Shown: in pieces, positions 6,055-9,241 of the stretch
How the letters are laid out: the number at the start of each line of letters is the position of its first letter
How positions within the stretch are numbered: position 1 is the stretch's first letter
NCBI GenBank assembly: GCA_003086435.1
Contig: QEFD01000121.1
Span: forward strand, 1-9,241
Origin: Acidianus hospitalis
Lineage (GTDB): Archaea; Thermoproteota; Thermoprotei_A; Sulfolobales; Sulfolobaceae
Reading direction: 5' to 3'
Length of the DNA stretch: 9,241 bases
Made by a program: the position numbers and the translations under genes
The notes under the pieces: model-generated
Databases searched by the model: none
What the model was told of the DNA's origin: nothing
Seen by the model: the letters and a program-made list of their open reading frames with translations, nothing else

Positions 6055-7557
6055 ATGATAACAACCAAAAGGATGAGGGCATTAGAGATAAACTCAGAGG
6101 CATTAGGAGTTCCTACATTATTATTAATGGAAAACGCTGGTAGAAGCGTTAAGGACGAGATTATCAAAAAGTTAGGTAATGTTAAAGGCAAAAGTGTTTA
6201 CGTTTTTGTAGGTCATGGGGGTAAAGGTGGTGACGGTCTAGTTGCAGCGAGGCATTTAGCTTCTGAAGGAGCTAAAGTAACTGTAATTCTACTGGGAGAA
6301 AATAAGCATAAAGATGCATTACTTAATTTAGCTGCAGTTCAAGAAATGGATTATTCAATTAATATAATTACAATAAAAGATCCAGAAGAACTTAAACCGG
6401 TAGAAGGAGATATCCTAATAGACGCGCTACTGGGTACCGGATTTTCAGGAAAGCCCAGAGAGCCGTTTAGAACTGCAATTAAAGTCTTTAACCAGAGTAA
6501 AGGCTTTAAGGTTTCGATAGATGTGCCTTCAGGAGTCGATAGCGATACTGGCGAAACGCCTGGGGATTACGTAGTTCCTGATTTAGTAGTTACATTTCAT
6601 GATATGAAGACAGGCTTATCAAAGTTTAATTTTGAGACAAAAGTTGAAAATATAGGAATTCCTCCAGAGGCTGAAATATATGTAGGGCCTGGAGATCTTA
6701 TGGTTAATATAAAGAAAAGAGAGATGAAAAGTAGGAAAGGTGCAGGTGGTAGGGTATTAATAATAGGTGGTAGTAAAACTTTTAGTGGTGCACCGGCACT
6801 AGCAGGATTAGCAGCATTAAGGACAGGAGCAGACTTAGTTTACATAGCTTCTCCTGGGCAAACTGCATATACAATTGCCTCATATTCTCCAGATTTAATA
6901 GCGATAAAGTTGAATGGAGAAAATATTAACCCTGGTAATTTAGATGAGTTAAAACCATGGATAGAAAAGTCTAATGCTATAGTTATAGGCCCAGGGATGG
7001 GCTTAGCAGAGGAAACCATTGAAGCCTCAAAGGAAATCGTTACTTACTTAAAGGAAATAAATAAACCTGCAGTTATTGATGCTGACGCATTAAAATCCAT
7101 AAAAGGGTTTGAGCTTTATCCATTTGCAGTAATTACTCCTCATGCAGGAGAATTCAAAATATTCTTCGGTTACGACATAAAGGATAATCCTAGAGAGAGA
7201 ATTTCTCAAGTAATTGATAGTGCAAAGAGGGCTAATTGTATAGTATTATTAAAAGGTTACTTTGATATAATCTCTGACGGTGAAAGATTTAGATTAAATA
7301 AGACCGGCAATCCAGGGATGACCGTAGGAGGTACTGGTGATACTCTTACTGGAATTGTTGCCACATTAATGGCTCAAGGCTTATCTCCCTTTGACGCCGC
7401 TTCCATAGGAGCATTTATAAATGGACTAGCAGGTTCATTAGCTTATGCTAAGTACGGAAATCACATAACTCCTAGTGATTTAGTAAATGAAATTCCTGAA
7501 GTAATAAATAATCCGTTAGAGGCTTTTAAGAAAAAACCATATATTAGAGTCCTTTAA
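6055..7557 (+). CDS. nnr: Bifunctional NAD(P)H-hydrate epimerase / ADP-dependent NAD(P)HX dehydratase
   Basis: This enzyme repairs hydrated NAD(P)H: the N-terminal domain interconverts R and S NAD(P)HX and the C-terminal domain dehydrates the S form with ADP. The 500-residue length is normal for the fusion. NnrE (YjeF_N, about 1-215): the start ITTKRMRALEINS is typical of the family, then MENAGR (25-30), the GHGGKGGDG loop (53-61) where many relatives have GNNGGDG, and DVPSG (156-160). NnrD (ribokinase-like, about 225-500): GGRVLIIGGS (231-240), GADLVYIASP (258-267), IDADAL (341-346), TPHAGEF (361-367) and the nucleotide/active-site loop GNPGMTVGGTGDT (418-430, catalytic Asp429). Translation probably begins on a leaderless mRNA. 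The TAA overlaps the stop of the convergent bcp gene, so its transcript must end inside bcp. Confidence 0.95.
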   Translation: MITTKRMRALEINSEALGVPTLLLMENAGRSVKDEIIKKLGNVKGKSVYVFVGHGGKGGDGLVAARHLASEGAKVTVILLGENKHKDALLNLAAVQEMDYSINIITIKDPEELKPVEGDILIDALLGTGFSGKPREPFRTAIKVFNQSKGFKVSIDVPSGVDSDTGETPGDYVVPDLVVTFHDMKTGLSKFNFETKVENIGIPPEAEIYVGPGDLMVNIKKREMKSRKGAGGRVLIIGGSKTFSGAPALAGLAALRTGADLVYIASPGQTAYTIASYSPDLIAIKLNGENINPGNLDELKPWIEKSNAIVIGPGMGLAEETIEASKEIVTYLKEINKPAVIDADALKSIKGFELYPFAVITPHAGEFKIFFGYDIKDNPRERISQVIDSAKRANCIVLLKGYFDIISDGERFRLNKTGNPGMTVGGTGDTLTGIVATLMAQGLSPFDAASIGAFINGLAGSLAYAKYGNHITPSDLVNEIPEVINNPLEAFKKKPYIRVL

Positions 7558-7997
7558 CTTTTTATTGCTTCTAAAGCTTTATCAGCGTGTTCTTCAGCTT
7601 TTTTAAGATTCTTAAAAACGTGAGTTATTTTACCATTCTCGTCAATAACAAAAGTAACTCTTTGAGCACTAGTTCCTTTTTCATTTAAGACTCCATAAGA
7701 ATTTATGATTTTCTTTTCTTTATCTCCTATAAGAGGGAATTTTGCTCCATATTTTTCAGCAAATTTTTTAGCAGAAGAAAGACTATCAGCGCTAACTCCT
7801 ATAACTTCCGCATTTAATTTTACTATTTCATCATAAAGCTGTACAAATCTTTGTAGCTCTCTTGTGCATCCTGCCGTGAAAGCTTTAGGATAGAAGTAAA
7901 GGATAACCTTCTTCTTTCCTTTATAATCAGACAATTTAATCTTACCTAAAGTAGACTCCGCTTCAAAATCTGGTGCCTCTTGGCCTACGTCTAGCAT
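7554..7997 (-). CDS. bcp: Bcp/PrxQ-type peroxiredoxin with a single cysteine
   Basis: This is a thioredoxin-fold thiol peroxidase that reduces H2O2 and organic hydroperoxides in the cytoplasm. The 147-residue length is standard for Bcp. The N-terminal VGQEAPDF (4-11) and the active site FYPKAFTAGC (35-44) are present, with peroxidatic Cys44 and its TxxC threonine Thr41. The usual Bcp second cysteine five residues later (GCTxExC) is replaced: the sequence is GCTRELQRF. Cys44 is the only cysteine in the protein, so it must use a one-Cys mechanism with an external thiol. I chose the ATG at 7997 over the in-frame TTG at 8018 because the TATA box is 26 bp before it and the family begins at VGQEAPDF. 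It is divergent from ppcA and convergent with nnr. Confidence 0.93.
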   Translation of the reverse strand: MLDVGQEAPDFEAESTLGKIKLSDYKGKKKVILYFYPKAFTAGCTRELQRFVQLYDEIVKLNAEVIGVSADSLSSAKKFAEKYGAKFPLIGDKEKKIINSYGVLNEKGTSAQRVTFVIDENGKITHVFKNLKKAEEHADKALEAIKS

Positions 7998-8018
7998 GGT
8001 ATAGTAATTTCTAAGCAA

Positions 8019-8027
8019 TATTTAAAA
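8019..8027. promoter_or_regulatory. Shared TATA core of the divergent bcp and ppcA genes
   Basis: The plus strand reads TATTTAAAA and the minus strand TTTTAAATA. The centre is 26 bp from the bcp ATG (7997) and 31 bp from the ppcA ATG (8054). Both spacings suit leaderless or near-leaderless starts, neither gene has a Shine-Dalgarno, and I see no second TATA box in the 56-bp gap. Confidence 0.6.
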
Positions 8028-8053
8028 GCCTTAACTTAGATAATACCCTCCAA

Positions 8054-9241
8054 ATGAGAAAGATTCCTAAAACTATGTCTACTCAACATCCAGATAATGC
8101 TAGAGTTCCAGAATGGGCAAAAAGTGAGGTCATAGAAGGAGACGATGAAGTGATAGAGGCTTACTATTCTTATATGAATTTGGGAATTCACGAAGTAATG
8201 TGGGACGCTGAAGGGAAGGACGTTGATACTCATGTTGTGAGAAAATTACTTTCATCGTATGCCGAATATTTTAAAGAGAATATAATAGGTCAAGACGTAT
8301 TCTTAACTTATAGACTACCAAATCCAAGAATCGAAGGCGCAGAAAGAAAAGTTTTCGCTGAAACTATGGAAAGTATTCCAGTAGCTTACGATCTAGCTGA
8401 GAAATTTTATGGCAAAAAAGTAATTCCAGTATTTGAGGTAATTTTACCTTTTACTACCGATTATCAAGAGCTAGTTTCTGTTGCAAAATATTATGAAAAA
8501 GCCGTTGCTGGAGAAGAAGATATTGAACTATTTGAAGGAATTCACGTAAGGGACCTTGTAGGCGAAATATATCCAAAAAGAGTAGAAGTTATACCTTTAA
8601 TTGAAGACAAGGACTCTTTATTAAGAATAAGGGAAATAGTAGGTGGGTATTATAAAGTAATAAAGCCAACTTACATGAGAGTTTTCATAGCCAGATCGGA
8701 TCCGGCAATGAATTATGGGATGCTAACTGCTGTACTTTTGGCAAAATTTGCGCTAAGTACCCTATATAAAATGAAAAATGAGTTGGGAATAGAAATATTC
8801 CCTATAATAGGCGTAGGATCTCTACCTTTCAGAGGTCATCTTAGTCCTAAAAATTATGAGAACGCATTAAAAGAATATAAAGGAGTTTATACTTTTACAA
8901 TCCAGTCAGCTTTTAAATATGACTATGATGAGAAGGAAGTCAAAGAGGCCGTTCAGAAAATTAATGAGAACAAAGTAGAAGAGCCTGTAGTATTTGATGA
9001 GCACGAAGAGGGTTTATTGAAGAAAATTGTTGAGAATTACGTATCTTCTTATCAGCCTATAATAGAAGCTCTTGCACCAGCAATAAATTTCGTTGCACTT
9101 AACTTGCCCAGGAGGAGAGCTAGAAAGTTGCACATAAGCCTATTTGGTTACGCTAGAAGTACCGGAAAAGTAACATTACCTAGAGCAATTAGCTTTGTTG
9201 GTGCAATGTACACTCTAGGTATTCCTCCAGAAATAATTGGA
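8054..9241 (+). CDS. ppcA: Archaeal-type phosphoenolpyruvate carboxylase, 3' end cut by window
   Basis: The enzyme converts PEP and bicarbonate to oxaloacetate and phosphate, feeding C4 acids into central metabolism. The open frame runs 396 codons from the ATG to the last base with no stop. Archaeal PpcA is roughly 500-510 residues, so about a fifth is missing. Typical features of this short, archaeal family (distinct from bacterial/plant PEPC) are the N-terminal MSTQHPDN (8-15), [16 protein letters not shown] (45-60), [15 protein letters not shown] (259-265), and the basic stretch LPRRRARK near 351-358 followed by [11 protein letters not shown]. No frame break is present. The gene probably has a leaderless transcript from the TATA core at 8019-8027, with no Shine-Dalgarno. 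Confidence 0.95.
   Translation, partial: MRKIPKTMSTQHPDNARVPEWAKSEVIEGDDEVIEAYYSYMNLGIHEVMWDAEGKDVDTHVVRKLLSSYAEYFKENIIGQDVFLTYRLPNPRIEGAERKVFAETMESIPVAYDLAEKFYGKKVIPVFEVILPFTTDYQELVSVAKYYEKAVAGEEDIELFEGIHVRDLVGEIYPKRVEVIPLIEDKDSLLRIREIVGGYYKVIKPTYMRVFIARSDPAMNYGMLTAVLLAKFALSTLYKMKNELGIEIFPIIGVGSLPFRGHLSPKNYENALKEYKGVYTFTIQSAFKYDYDEKEVKEAVQKINENKVEEPVVFDEHEEGLLKKIVENYVSSYQPIIEALAPAINFVALNLPRRRARKLHISLFGYARSTGKVTLPRAISFVGAMYTLGIPPEIIG

Noticed and set aside
5940..6191. 83-codon minus-strand open frame across the sRNA and nnr start
   Set aside because: It overlaps the nnr coding start and the C/D sRNA in antisense, has no promoter or ribosome site that I can see, and matches no family.
8036..8233. 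65-codon minus-strand open frame inside the ppcA start
   Set aside because: It is antisense to the conserved N-terminus of PEP carboxylase and looks like a shadow frame.
1..9241. CRISPR array, insertion sequence, tRNA or integrase attachment site
   Set aside because: I saw no regularly spaced repeats, transposase frame, terminal inverted repeats or tRNA cloverleaf in the window.

Overview
The window looks like a chromosomal segment of a thermoacidophilic crenarchaeon of the Sulfolobales (an Acidianus/Sulfolobus-type genome). The evidence is AT-rich DNA, a HerA-Mre11-Rad50 operon, an archaeal-type PEP carboxylase, strong TATA boxes about 26-31 bp upstream of start codons (leaderless genes), GGTG Shine-Dalgarno motifs only at operon-internal genes, and a C/D box methylation-guide sRNA. 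This placement is inference from recognised families; no search was run.

Layout. Positions 1-5202 (minus strand) carry a DNA-end-resection operon read herA -> mre11 -> rad50, with the last codons of rad50 (and probably nurA beyond it) cut off by the window edge. Positions 5274-5822 (minus) hold a rubrerythrin-like all-helical protein whose C-terminal half is a recent 55-residue tandem duplication. The gap 5823-6054 contains that gene's promoter and, on the plus strand, a well-formed C/D box sRNA with two 12-nt guides. Positions 6055-7557 (plus) encode a bifunctional NAD(P)HX epimerase/dehydratase. Its stop codon overlaps that of a convergent one-cysteine Bcp-type peroxiredoxin (7554-7997, minus). 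The peroxiredoxin is divergent from ppcA, archaeal PEP carboxylase (8054 to the window end, plus), and the two seem to share one TATA core.

How the genes work together. HerA (hexameric translocase), Mre11 (nuclease), Rad50 (ABC-ATPase with zinc hook) and NurA together process DNA double-strand breaks for homologous recombination. The rubrerythrin-like protein and Bcp suggest peroxide or iron defence. The NnrE/NnrD fusion repairs damaged NAD(P)H, and PpcA supplies oxaloacetate to central carbon metabolism.

Main oddity. mre11 is interrupted once and rad50 twice. All three breaks are of the same type: each is repaired by one extra A in an A-rich run, or equivalently by a -1 ribosomal shift, and the protein then continues with every family motif intact. 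The second rad50 site is a perfect A AAA AAG slippery heptamer. Undercalled homopolymers in the assembly are the simplest explanation. However, the herA, rubrerythrin, nnr, bcp and ppcA frames are all clean, and several 7-nt A runs nearby are read correctly, so transcript slippage or programmed frameshifting in this operon deserves a direct test.
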